A program made the translations under genes and the position numbers. Under the pieces are notes generated by a model that was not told the DNA's origin, ran no database searches, and saw only the letters and a list, made by a program, of their open reading frames with translations. Positions 7,565-17,200 of a DNA stretch of 64,000 nt are shown here, in pieces. Source of the DNA: Szabonella sp046295215 (GTDB lineage Bacteria; Pseudomonadota; Alphaproteobacteria; Rhodobacterales; Rhodobacteraceae); contig JBKBNP010000023.1 in the NCBI GenBank assembly GCA_046295215.1, positions 4,015 through 68,014 on the forward strand. The letters run 5' to 3'. Within the stretch, counting starts at the first letter, position 1, and every line of letters begins with the position of its first letter.

Positions 7565-9610
7565 TCAGATCTGCCTGACCAGCCGCAGGGCGTCATGGAT
7601 GGCGGCATGGGTGTTGCGGCTCGACACCGCGTCACCGATGCGGAAAAGCTGGAACTGCCCGTCCGCATTGCGGCTGACCGCCTGCGGATGCCCGGCGATC
7701 AGCGCGTCGTGATCGACTTCGCCCAGGTTCCGCGACAGGGGCTTGAGGTCGAAATAGAGGTCATCCAGCGGCAGGGTGCCATAGTTCACAACGATCTGGT
7801 CATAGGTCTTTTGCGATGTGAAATCGCTGTAATCCGTGCCGATCGTCGCGCGCAGGCGGTTGCCGTCGCGGGACACGTCGCGCAGGCGGCGGGTCACGGT
7901 GAAGGTCACGTCCTTGTCCTGCAGGGCGCGCATATAGGGCACGAGGTTCATCGCCATGATGTCGGGGGCGAACACCCGGTCCGGCGTCATCACCTCGACC
8001 TTCGCCCCGGCATTGGCCGCGACCTCCGCCGCCATCAGGCCCGGATGGTCGCCGCTTTCGTCATAGATCAGCACCTCCTGCCCCGGCTTCACATCGCCCG
8101 AGATCAGATCCCAGGCGCTGACGACCAGCGGCTGCGCCCGGCCGGATTCGAAGAGTTCGAGGTTCGGCAAGCCCCCCGTCGCCACGATCACCACATCCGG
8201 GTCGAGCGCGGTCACATCCGCCGCCTCGGCCCAACTGTTGAAATGGAAGGTCACATCGCGCGTGGCACATTGCGCCATGCGCCAGTCGATGATGCCGATC
8301 ATCTCGCGCCGGCGCGGGTTTCGCGCGGTCAGACGGACCTGCCCGCCGGGGTCGGGCTGCGCCTCGAACACGGTGACGGCATGGCCGCGCGCCGCCGCGA
8401 CGCGCGCGGCCTCCAGTCCGGCGGGTCCGGCACCCACGATCACGACCCGTCTGCGCACAGGGGCGGGGGAGATGTCATGCGGCAGGGTCAGTTCGCGGCC
8501 CGTTGACGGGTTATGGATGCACAGCGCCTCGCCCGCCGCATAGATGCGGTCAAGGCAATAGGTGGCCCCGACACAGGGGCGGATGTCCTCCTCGCGCCCC
8601 TCGATGATCTTTTTCACGATATGCGGGTCGGCCATATGCGCGCGGGTCATGCCGACCATATCCAGAAGGCCGGAGGCGATGGCGTGGCGCGCAGTGGCGA
8701 CATCGGGGATGCGCGCTGCATGGAATACCGGCATGCCGGTTGCGGCGCGGACCGCGCCCGCGAAATCCAGATGCGGGGCCGAGGCCATGCCCTGCACCGG
8801 GATCACATCGGTCATCGCCGGATCGGTATGGATACGCCCCCGGATCACGTTGAGGAAATCGACCATCCCCGTCGCGGCAAGCCGCTTGGAAATCTCGATA
8901 CCCTCCTCGGGGGTGATCCCGCCTGCCTCGGCCTCGTCCGCCGTATAGCGCAGGCCGACGATGAAATCCTCCCCGACCCGCTTGCGGATGCCCGCCAGCA
9001 CGTCGAGCAGCAGCTTCATCCGGCTGTCCAGCGTCTGCCCGCCATAGGGGCCGTCCAGATCATTGGTCAGCGGCGACCAGAACTGGTCGAGCAGATGGCC
9101 GTAGACCTGCAATTCGATCCCGTCCATGCCGCCTGCCTGCATCCGTTCGGTCGCATCGGCGAAATCGGTGATGATGCGGGCAATGTCCCAATCCTCGGCC
9201 AGTTTGGGAAAGGCGCGATGCGCCGGTTCGCGGTGTTTCGAGGAGGAGAGTGAGGGCAGCCAGTCGCCTTTCGACCAGGTGGTGCGACGGCCCAGATGCG
9301 TCAACTGGATCATCACGGCGCAGCCATGGTCATGGCAGGCATCGGTCAGGTTGCGGATCCATGGCACGACCTCGTCCTTGTAGGCGAGGATATTGTTGAA
9401 CACCGGCGGGCTGTCCTTCGACACCGCCGCCGACCCCGCCGTCATGGCCAGCGCCACGCCCGCCTTTGCCCTTTCGGCATGATAGGCGGCATAGCGCGCC
9501 TTGGGCATCCCGTCCTCGGGGTAGGCCGGTTCATGGCTGGTGGTCATGATCCGGTTGCGCAGCGTCAGATGCTTGAGGCGGTAGGGCTGGAGAAGCGGAT
9601 CGCTGGACAT
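7565..9610 (-). CDS. dimethylglycine/N-methylproline demethylase-like flavoprotein (DgcA/trimethylamine dehydrogenase family)
   Basis: This 681-residue enzyme has the trimethylamine-dehydrogenase layout. An N-terminal Old Yellow Enzyme FMN barrel (PYRLKHLTLRNRIMTTSHEP near residue 10) is followed by an iron-sulfur cysteine cluster near 346-365 and a C-terminal FAD/NAD Rossmann region starting VVIVGAGPAGLEAARVA. Relatives demethylate dimethylglycine or N-methylproline. Because the carnitine operon yields glycine betaine, which is degraded through dimethylglycine, this role fits the neighbourhood. The cluster reads C-VGATY-C, with alanine where trimethylamine dehydrogenase has its second cysteine. 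The start at 9610 has AAGGGA upstream; a 15-residue longer version begins at 9655 but runs into the operator region. A divergent TetR regulator sits across 116 bp. Confidence 0.85.
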   Translation of the reverse strand: MSSDPLLQPYRLKHLTLRNRIMTTSHEPAYPEDGMPKARYAAYHAERAKAGVALAMTAGSAAVSKDSPPVFNNILAYKDEVVPWIRNLTDACHDHGCAVMIQLTHLGRRTTWSKGDWLPSLSSSKHREPAHRAFPKLAEDWDIARIITDFADATERMQAGGMDGIELQVYGHLLDQFWSPLTNDLDGPYGGQTLDSRMKLLLDVLAGIRKRVGEDFIVGLRYTADEAEAGGITPEEGIEISKRLAATGMVDFLNVIRGRIHTDPAMTDVIPVQGMASAPHLDFAGAVRAATGMPVFHAARIPDVATARHAIASGLLDMVGMTRAHMADPHIVKKIIEGREEDIRPCVGATYCLDRIYAAGEALCIHNPSTGRELTLPHDISPAPVRRRVVIVGAGPAGLEAARVAAARGHAVTVFEAQPDPGGQVRLTARNPRRREMIGIIDWRMAQCATRDVTFHFNSWAEAADVTALDPDVVIVATGGLPNLELFESGRAQPLVVSAWDLISGDVKPGQEVLIYDESGDHPGLMAAEVAANAGAKVEVMTPDRVFAPDIMAMNLVPYMRALQDKDVTFTVTRRLRDVSRDGNRLRATIGTDYSDFTSQKTYDQIVVNYGTLPLDDLYFDLKPLSRNLGEVDHDALIAGHPQAVSRNADGQFQLFRIGDAVSSRNTHAAIHDALRLVRQI

Positions 9611-9652
9611 GACGGATTCCCTTGCGGTTTCAGGAAGGGTTCCAAAAATGTT

Positions 9653-9682
9653 CACTTATGTCAAGAAAAAGATCACTCATGT
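9653..9682. promoter_or_regulatory. tandem operator candidate between the flavoenzyme and the TetR gene
   Basis: Two near-identical nonamers, CACTTATGT (9653-9661) and CACTCATGT (9674-9682), lie on the same face of the helix, 21 bp apart. They sit in the AT-rich gap between the divergent flavoenzyme and TetR genes. A minus-strand TTGACA (9664-9659), a perfect -35 hexamer facing the flavoenzyme, overlaps the first repeat, although no good -10 follows. Binding by the adjacent TetR protein is the natural inference. Confidence 0.45.
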
Positions 9683-9726
9683 ATATTTTACTTGTTGGAG
9701 GCCGGGCGGGCGTCTAGGCTTTGCCC

Positions 9727-10395
9727 ATGGAAAGCCCTCGGGACATTGCGGCGGACGGTGAAAAGACCTCGGGCTGGCGCGGCTCGCGGGAGCTTTGGCT
9801 GGAGGCGGCCCGGCAGGCCCTTGTCGAAACCGGCCTCGATGCCGTCAAGATCCAGCCGCTTGCCAGCCGCCTGAACCTGTCGCGCACCAGTTTCTACTGG
9901 TTCTTCAAGGATCGCGAGGCGCTTCTGGATGCCCTCCTCGCCGAATGGGAGGCCAGAAACACCGGCGCCTTTGTCGAGGCCTGCGGCGCCTATGCCGAGA
10001 CGATTGCCGAGGCGGTGCTGAACCTCAACGTGGTGTTTCTGGACCCGGCCCTGTTCGAGCCGCAACTGGATTTCGCCGTGCGCGGATGGGCGCACCGGTC
10101 TGATGCCGTGGCCGCCCGCGTCAATGCGGCCGATGAGACCCGGCTGGCGGCGATAGGGGCCATGTTCACGCGGTTCGGCTTCGCCCCCGAAGAGGCGGAT
10201 GTGCGCGCCCGAACGGTCTATCTGACCCAGATCGGCTATATCGCGATGCAGGTCCGTGAAAACACCGCCCTGCGCCTGACGCGGATCCCGGCCTATGTGA
10301 AAACCTTTTGCGGGGAGGCTCCAACTGCACGCGAACTCGCGCGGTTCCATGCCCGGATCACCCATGGCCCGGCAACGCGGCATGACAGGGGCTGA
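9727..10395 (+). CDS. TetR-family transcriptional regulator
   Basis: The 222-residue protein has an N-terminal TetR helix-turn-helix: LWLEAARQALVETGLDAVKI followed by LASRLNLSRTSFYWFFKDRE (about residues 25-65). The rest is an alpha-helical ligand domain without recognisable specificity. TetR proteins usually repress a divergent neighbour until a ligand binds, which points to the demethylase-like flavoenzyme at 7565-9610. The start is placed at the ATG at 9727; a TTG at 9721 is in frame. A pair of 21-bp-spaced nonamers in the intergenic region is the likely binding site. Confidence 0.9.
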   Translation: MESPRDIAADGEKTSGWRGSRELWLEAARQALVETGLDAVKIQPLASRLNLSRTSFYWFFKDREALLDALLAEWEARNTGAFVEACGAYAETIAEAVLNLNVVFLDPALFEPQLDFAVRGWAHRSDAVAARVNAADETRLAAIGAMFTRFGFAPEEADVRARTVYLTQIGYIAMQVRENTALRLTRIPAYVKTFCGEAPTARELARFHARITHGPATRHDRG

Positions 10396-10549
10396 CCGGC
10401 CAGGACAAATTCCCGACCCGCCATGAGCCATCCCCGTCCGGCGGGATTGCTTTGCGGTCAAATCGTGCAAACGCTTGAAACGGCTTGAATGCCGGGCCGC
10501 CAGGACCGAAGGCCGATCTCGCCATCCACCCCTGATCCCAAGCCCCACC

Positions 10550-11074
10550 GGCAGCGACAGCCCTGGCGTGACAGACCTCGCGCAGATCGGCGGGGCGGCG
10601 GCAGATGGCTGGCTGTTGTGGTTCCCGGGCACAGGCGCGATCCCGGGGAATGGTCATGCCTTCGACGCCGCCGCCTTCGTGCGTCAACGGGCGGTGGTTC
10701 GGTGAACCTCGATCGCAGGGCAGCCCCGGGCCTTGTCCGCTTTGCAAGATGGAAGCCCCCCGCCGGTCCTGCTCTGCGGCATGGAGAATGTGACCGGCAC
10801 ATCCTTCGGCGATACGCCGCGGGGGGATGGCCAGCAACTTCAGGGCGGCACCGGTGCCAACTGGCCGACGGGCGGAGCCGGCAATGACAGGCTGGAGGCA
10901 GGGCACGGCTTCGGCATCGCGCACTTCGCCCATGCGCGGGACGAATACACCATCACCCGGACCGGCGCGGATACAATCCGTGCCAGCCACAGCGGAGGCG
11001 GGCGCCATGACGGCCCCGGCACCCCGCTGCCCATCGAAATGCTGTGGGTATCTGATGGGAACTATCTGTTGTAG
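10550..11074 (+). pseudogene. decayed RTX (calcium-binding repeat) protein remnant
   Basis: Pieces of an RTX protein's C-terminal part are still readable on the plus strand but in broken frames. One segment (VTDLAQIGGAAADGWLLWFP) ends in a stop near 10705. A second (SVNLDRRAAPG) lies in another frame. The third (ENVTGTSFGDTPRGDG, then GGAGNDRLEAGHGF and EYTITRTGADTIRASHSGGG) runs to 11074 and ends SDGNYLL. These match the usual order of post-repeat elements of type I-secreted RTX proteins, where ENVTGTSFGDTLRGD-like motifs are common. No intact start or continuous frame remains, so I call it a pseudogene. It borders two intact RTX genes and is followed by a strong plus-strand terminator. Confidence 0.6.
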
Positions 11075-11180
11075 CTGGGCGCATCGGCCCCCCCCCGCGC
11101 CCCGGCATGGACATCGGGACTACCGGATCGTCTGACAGATGTTCCGCGCCCCTTGCGGGGGCCCGTTCTTTCCGTCTGTT

Positions 11181-11209
11181 CCGCGCCCCGTTTTCGGGGC
11201 GCGGTTTTT
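11181..11209 (+). terminator. strong rho-independent terminator
   Basis: A perfect 10-bp stem, CCGCGCCCCG and CGGGGCGCGG, closes a TTTT loop and is followed by TTTTT on the plus strand. It lies downstream of the decayed RTX remnant and so probably once ended that transcript. It faces the end of the giant minus-strand gene, for which it lacks a T-tract. Confidence 0.85.
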
Positions 11210-11229
11210 CTTGTGGCCTTCTGCCCGGT

Positions 11230-14200
11230 TCAGATTGGCAGGAGGAGGTCGTCTTGCGTGAGCGTCGGGGCTCCGGTCAGCAACAGGGTGAAGTCGGCGA
11301 TGCCGTTGCCGGACATGTCGCCATGGAGCGCGCCGGTGACATCGTCATAGCGCAGCTGTCCGGCGGTGCCGTCGAACTCTGCGGTTCCGATGAAGACCAG
11401 CGTGCCGCTGGTGTCGCCGGCCAGATCGACGAGGTCGATCTTGTCCACACCGCTCTCGAAGTCCCCGATCGTGTCGCTTTGCGACCCCAGCCCGATGTCG
11501 GAGGCGCTGCGGAACACGAATGTATCCGCCCCGGCACCGCCGAACAGCACGTCCCGCGCCACGCCGCCATCGAGCGTGTCATCGCCGTCCCCGCCATAGA
11601 GCGTGTCATTGCCGGTGCCCCCGATCAGGATGTCATTGCCATCCCCCCCGAAGATCAGGTCGTTGTTGGTGCCGCCATCGATGTAATCGTCCCCCTCATC
11701 GCCATAGAGCGTGTCGGCGCTGCCGCCACCGTAGATGGTGTCGTTGCCCTCCCCGCCATAGATCAGGTCGGAACTGCCGTCGCCATAGAGCAGGTCATCC
11801 CCCTCATCGCCATGGATCGTGTCCTCGTTGGCACCGCCATAGATCGTGTCATTGCCCTCGCCGCCGCGCAACTCGTCCATCGCATCGCCACCGTAGATCA
11901 GGTCGTCGCCCGCATCCCCGTTGATCGTGTCGTTGCCGCTGTCGCCGTAAAGGGTGTCATTGCCGTCGCCGCCGCTGATCACGTCATTGTTGGTCCCGCC
12001 GTCGATGAAGTCGTCGCCGTCGCCGCCATAGAGATGGTCGGCGCTGCCGCCGCCATAGATCACGTCATCGCCCGCATCCCCGAAGATGGTGTCGGAACTG
12101 CCATCGCCGTGAAGCGTGTCGTCGCCGTCGCCGCCAAAGATCAGATCGTCCTGCGATCCGCCGAAGATGAGGTCGTCGCCGTCGCCGCCATGCAGCGTGT
12201 CCAGTCCGTTGTCCCCATGGATCGTGTCATTGTCGGCGCCGCCAAAGACCAGGTCATTGGCATCGCCGCCATAAAGCAGATCCGCCCCGGCATCGCCATG
12301 GATCGTGTCGCTGCCGGTGTCGCCATGAATCGTGTCGTTCCCGTCACCGCCATAGAGTTCATCATTGTTGGTGCCACCGTCGATGAAGTCATCGCCATCG
12401 CCGCCATAGATCAGGTCGGCACTGCCGCCGCCATAGAGCGTGTCGTTGCCGTCGCCGCCATAGATGGTGTCGGAACTGCCGCCGCCGTCGATGTAATCAT
12501 CGCCGTCGCCGCCATAGATCAGGTCGGCGCTGCCATCCCCGAAGAGCGTGTCATTGCCGTCGCCGCCATAGATCTCGTCCTCGTTGGACCCGCCATGGAT
12601 CAGGTCATCGCCCGACCCGCCATAGAGCGTGTCATTCCCGGCAAGGCCGAAGATCGTGTCATTGCCGGCCGCCCCGTCAAGGTAATCGGCCGCAGCGGTG
12701 CCGGTCAGCAGATCATTGACCGGGGCGGTGACATTGAGCGTCAGCGTCAGCGGCACGGGCAGATTCGTCCCGTCGCTGACCGCGAACTGGGCCTCGAAGC
12801 TGGAGGTCGTCTCCGGCGCCTCGTAGACCAGCGCGTCCAGTTGCGCCCGTGTCAGATCGTCGTTCACCGCCACCTCGACATCGTCGAGAAGCAACCGGCC
12901 CTGCAACGGTGCCGATGTCAGCGTGAAGGTCAGCGTGTCCCCCTCGGGATCCTCCACCACCGCCAGCGGCGCAAGCACCGCACGGCGCGTGCCCTGTTCC
13001 ATGCTGTCCGGCGTCCAGGCGGCAAGGCCCAGACCGCCTCCGGGGGGTTCGTTCACGTCAATGACGCCCACCGTGATGGTCTGTTCGGTGCTGGCACCGC
13101 TCGCGTCAGTGACCCGCACCACGATGCTGTGCGAGGTTGCCGTCTCATAGTCGATCTCGCCCGAAACACCGATGTCGGCGGTGGTCACGGTGATGTTCTC
13201 CAGCGCGAAGGGCCCGGTATAGGGATTGCCCTCCGCATCATGCAGGCTAAAGGTCAGCGTGTCGCCGCCCGCGAGATTGGCATCGTCGGCGGTGATCCGC
13301 GCCACCGGGGTCATGCCGATCTCGGCATTCTCGGTCACTTCGAAGGTGGAATCGTCGCCATCCTCGTCCTCGCCGATTTCCACGATGCTGACGATCTCGG
13401 GCGCGGCAGGCGACACGATGCTGTCGGGCTCGCCGACCACGTCGAACGAGACACCGTTGAAGAGGAAGGTTTCCACCCCGGTCACGATTGTCGTGTCCGC
13501 CCCCCTGACGACGGTATAGACCGACCCGCTGCGCGTCACGGTATAGGCCTCCCAGTCCAGCGCGAAGCTTGCCGTGTCATCGCCATCGCCGCCGAAGAGC
13601 AGGTTGGATCCCGTCCCGCCGTCCAGCGTGTCATCGCCCGCGCCGCCGATCAGCGTGTCATTGCCCGCCCCGCCCGACAGCAGGTCGTCGCCATCGCCGC
13701 CGTCCAGCCGGTTGGCCCCGTCATCGCCGGTCAGCGTGTCGTCATGCACAGAGCCGGTCAGGTTCTCGATGGAGGCCAGCACATCGCCCGCCGCATGGCC
13801 GCCATTGGCGGTCGACAGGAACAGGTTGACATCCACCGCCGCATCCGAGGAGGCATAGGAGGCCGTGTCGCTGCCGGCCCCGCCGTTGAGGATATCCGCC
13901 CCGGCCCCACCTTCCAGCACATCGTCGCCAAGACCGCCGACCAGGATGTCGTCACCGGCCCCGCCCAGGAGCGTATCGTCTCCGGCCCCGCCGGTGAGCG
14001 AATCCGCGCCGGCACCGCCCGCAAGCGCGTCATCGCCCGCCCCGCCGGACATCACGACCCGCCCGGTGGTGGTGCCCGCCGCCGACCAGCTGTCATTGCC
14101 CGCGCCCAGCGTCACCGTCAGCGGCGCGGTGGTCACGTTGTCGATTTCCGCGATCACCGCATCCTCGATGGTCACGCCGGTCACCACCAGCGCGGGCCCG

Positions 14201-17200
14201 GCAACCGCCTTGCCCGGTTCCCCCTGCCGGATGCCAACCGAGGTTCCATCGATGCTGCCGTCCCGGATCGTGACCGTGCCCGTGTAGAGCGCGGGATTGG
14301 TGTTGTAGGCGGCCGCATCGTCGCGGACCTTCACCGTGATCGCAGCGCCACCCAGATGCGGCGTCCCTGCTCCGGTCGAGGTGCCGACATTCGTCATCGT
14401 GAAGTCCTCGATCACGATGTTGCTTTCCGGCACACCGCCCGAATACTTAAGGTTGATGTCGATGCCGTTGCCCCATGTGCCGTTGCCACCGAACGACAAT
14501 GTCCGGCCATAGGCCCCGACATCCTCCATGGTGATGCCGGTGATGAGCACATTCGACCCGGTCTCGAGATAGATCCCCTTCTCGTTGAGATCCGAGAACG
14601 CTGTCCCGTCCACGGTAAACCCGGTCAGTCGCCCTGCCGCACCGTCCGCCTTGTAGACGGTCATGCCATGCTGCATGTCGGTGAAGCTGCCGCCCTCGAT
14701 CGTCAGGTTCGTGACCGTCGCCGCAGTCGCTTTGCGGATGCCCGTCACCCCGCCCGAGAAATCGACATCCCGCAGTGTCAGACCGTCAATGTTGCTGGTC
14801 AGGTGCATCCCGTAGCCGAAGCTGTCGATGGCAAGGCTCTGGATTGTGACACCGTTGGCCGAAACCATGATGCCGGTCTGCGATGCGTTGTGATAGCCGC
14901 CGGACGACCCTTGCAGGAACTCCGACACGCCGCCCTCGGCAATGCCGTTCGATGAACGGAAGGCCCCCTCGATCATCACATCGCCGATGCCCATGATCGT
15001 GACATTGTCCACCGAAACGGTGAACCCGCCCGCATAGGTGCCCTCGGCCACCAGGATGGTATCGCCATCCTGCGCCACCGCCAGCGCCTCCGCGATCTGC
15101 GCGAACCCGCCATTGCCGACCAGCAGCGTGCGCGCGCCCGCGCCGCCACCCTCCAGAACGATCTCGACGTTCTCAAGCGTATCGGTGCCATCGTCGCCGG
15201 TCACCTCCCAGCCGCCGCCCGCAAGGACAAAGGTCGCGCCGGTGCCGCCGACGATCACCATGTCGATGCCGCCGCCGCCGTCCACCGTATCGTCGCCACC
15301 ACCGACCACGAAGGTGTCATTGCCGGCAAAGCCGCGGAACTCCGATGCCTCCCCCCCTCCGGTCAGCACATTGTCCGCAGCATTGCCGGTATGAGCGATG
15401 GCCACGGTTGCACCCGAAAAATCGTTGCCGTCGATTGTCGCAGGGTTTGCGGTGCTGTCGGCATCCGGTGCCCCGCGATAGGCCAGCGCGATCGGGCTGC
15501 CGGTCACAGTGTTGTTGGTGATCGTCAGATCGCCGGTGAAGTCCTGCGGAGCGGCAACCGAAATCGCGCCACGATCCGTGGCCCCGGAAAGCACGGTATT
15601 CTCGAAAATGTTGCCGTCGATGGTGACGGTGCCCATCAGGCCTGCGACCTGGATGCCGTGCGAACTGGTGTTCAGCACCACATTGCCGGTAAAGCTGAAG
15701 CTGCCGATGCCATTAGCATTGACCGCAGCAGCCCCCGTCCCTGTTCCATTGAACAGGTTGTCGCTGATGGTTGCCGTGCCATTGCCCATGCTGTTGACCT
15801 GCAGACCATTGCCCACAGCGCTTTCGATAAAGTTGCGCGAAATCAGGGCGATGCCAAAGTCACCTGCATTGCCGAAGAACTGATTGTTGCCATCGGCGAT
15901 CACGTTGTTGACAAATGTGATGTCCTGCGCGGTAAAGCTGGCCATCGTGTTGACGGCATTGGTATTTTCAAAACGGAAGCCATCGACTTTGGTTGTGACA
16001 CCGTCGCCGAAGAGGAAACCCGAGGTGAGCACCGTCTCGCCCGTCGCGTCCCTTGCGACGCCTGACGTGCTCAGGTCGTCATAGCCCGCAACGCCAGCCT
16101 TGGCTCCGGAGACCGTCACATCGCGGTCAATCATCGCCCCTGCATAGGTGCCCGCCGAAACCAGAACCTCATCGCCATCGGCGGCATCATTGATCGCCGA
16201 CTGGATCGTGGTATAGGCGCTCGACCCGGGAGAAACCAGGAACACGCTGCTAGCGGCAAAGTCCAGCCGCTCGGCGTTGGTGATCGTGGCCACGTTGCCA
16301 TCGCCATCATCGACGGTGGCCGTGGTGCCGTCCCAACTGATCGTATAGGCATCCCGCACCCCCGCGAAGGCGACGATGTCATAGCCCGCACCCGCATCGA
16401 CGACATCCATGCCGCCGACAAGGCTGATCACGTCATTGCCCGCGCCGGTGGAGATGGTGTTGTCCGCCGCCGATCCGGTCACCTCATCCGCGCCCGACCC
16501 GGTCGAGATGTTCTCGATCGAGGTCAGCGTGGCGGTAAAGGCCCCTGCCACCTCGCCCGTGACAAGGTTGACCTCCATGTCCCCCGTCGCAGCCGAGGCG
16601 TCATAGGTATCCACCCCGCCGCGCCCGTCGATCACATCCGTCCCGCCCGACGCAAAGAACGTGTTCGCCCCCGCATCGCCGAACAGGCCGTCATTGCCCG
16701 AAGACCCCCGTACATTCTCGATCGAGATCAGACTGTCGATCCCCGTCGCCGTCGAAAATGCCAGACCCGCGTGCAGATCAACAAAAGCACCCCCAGACCC
16801 CGCCGCAGACATGTCAATCGTGTCAGACCCGCCCAAACCGTCCAGCGTGTCATTGCCCCCAGACGCAATGAAAAGATCGTCATTCTCGGTGCCGGTCAAA
16901 AACTCAGACCCGGGAGTGCCGGTAACCGGGGCAAAGACCGCGCCATTGCCTGCCAGCACCAGCGTGCCGGTCAGGTAATCGACCCCGTCGATGGTGTTGA
17001 TCCCCAGCAATGCATTTGCAGCGGTATTGTTGAAGAATGAGGTTCCCCCCATTCCGGTCATTTCGTTGTCTTCGATGGTATTGTCCGCGAAGCCCAGGCC
17101 TGCTCGCGGGCCGGTGCCGTTGACCAGCAGGATACCGCTTCCGGAACCGGTGAAGCTGTTGCCGGTTATGACGTTGTCGATGCTTTCAAAGACCCGGACG

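Noticed and set aside
11540..12700. CRISPR array
   Set aside because: The 27-bp repeats are in-frame nonapeptide codons without unique spacers.
11107..14955. Long plus-strand open frame opposite the giant RTX gene, rich in VIAVAAID-like repeats
   Set aside because: It is the antisense shadow of the 27-bp RTX and beta-helix repeats; it has no ribosome-binding site or domain content.
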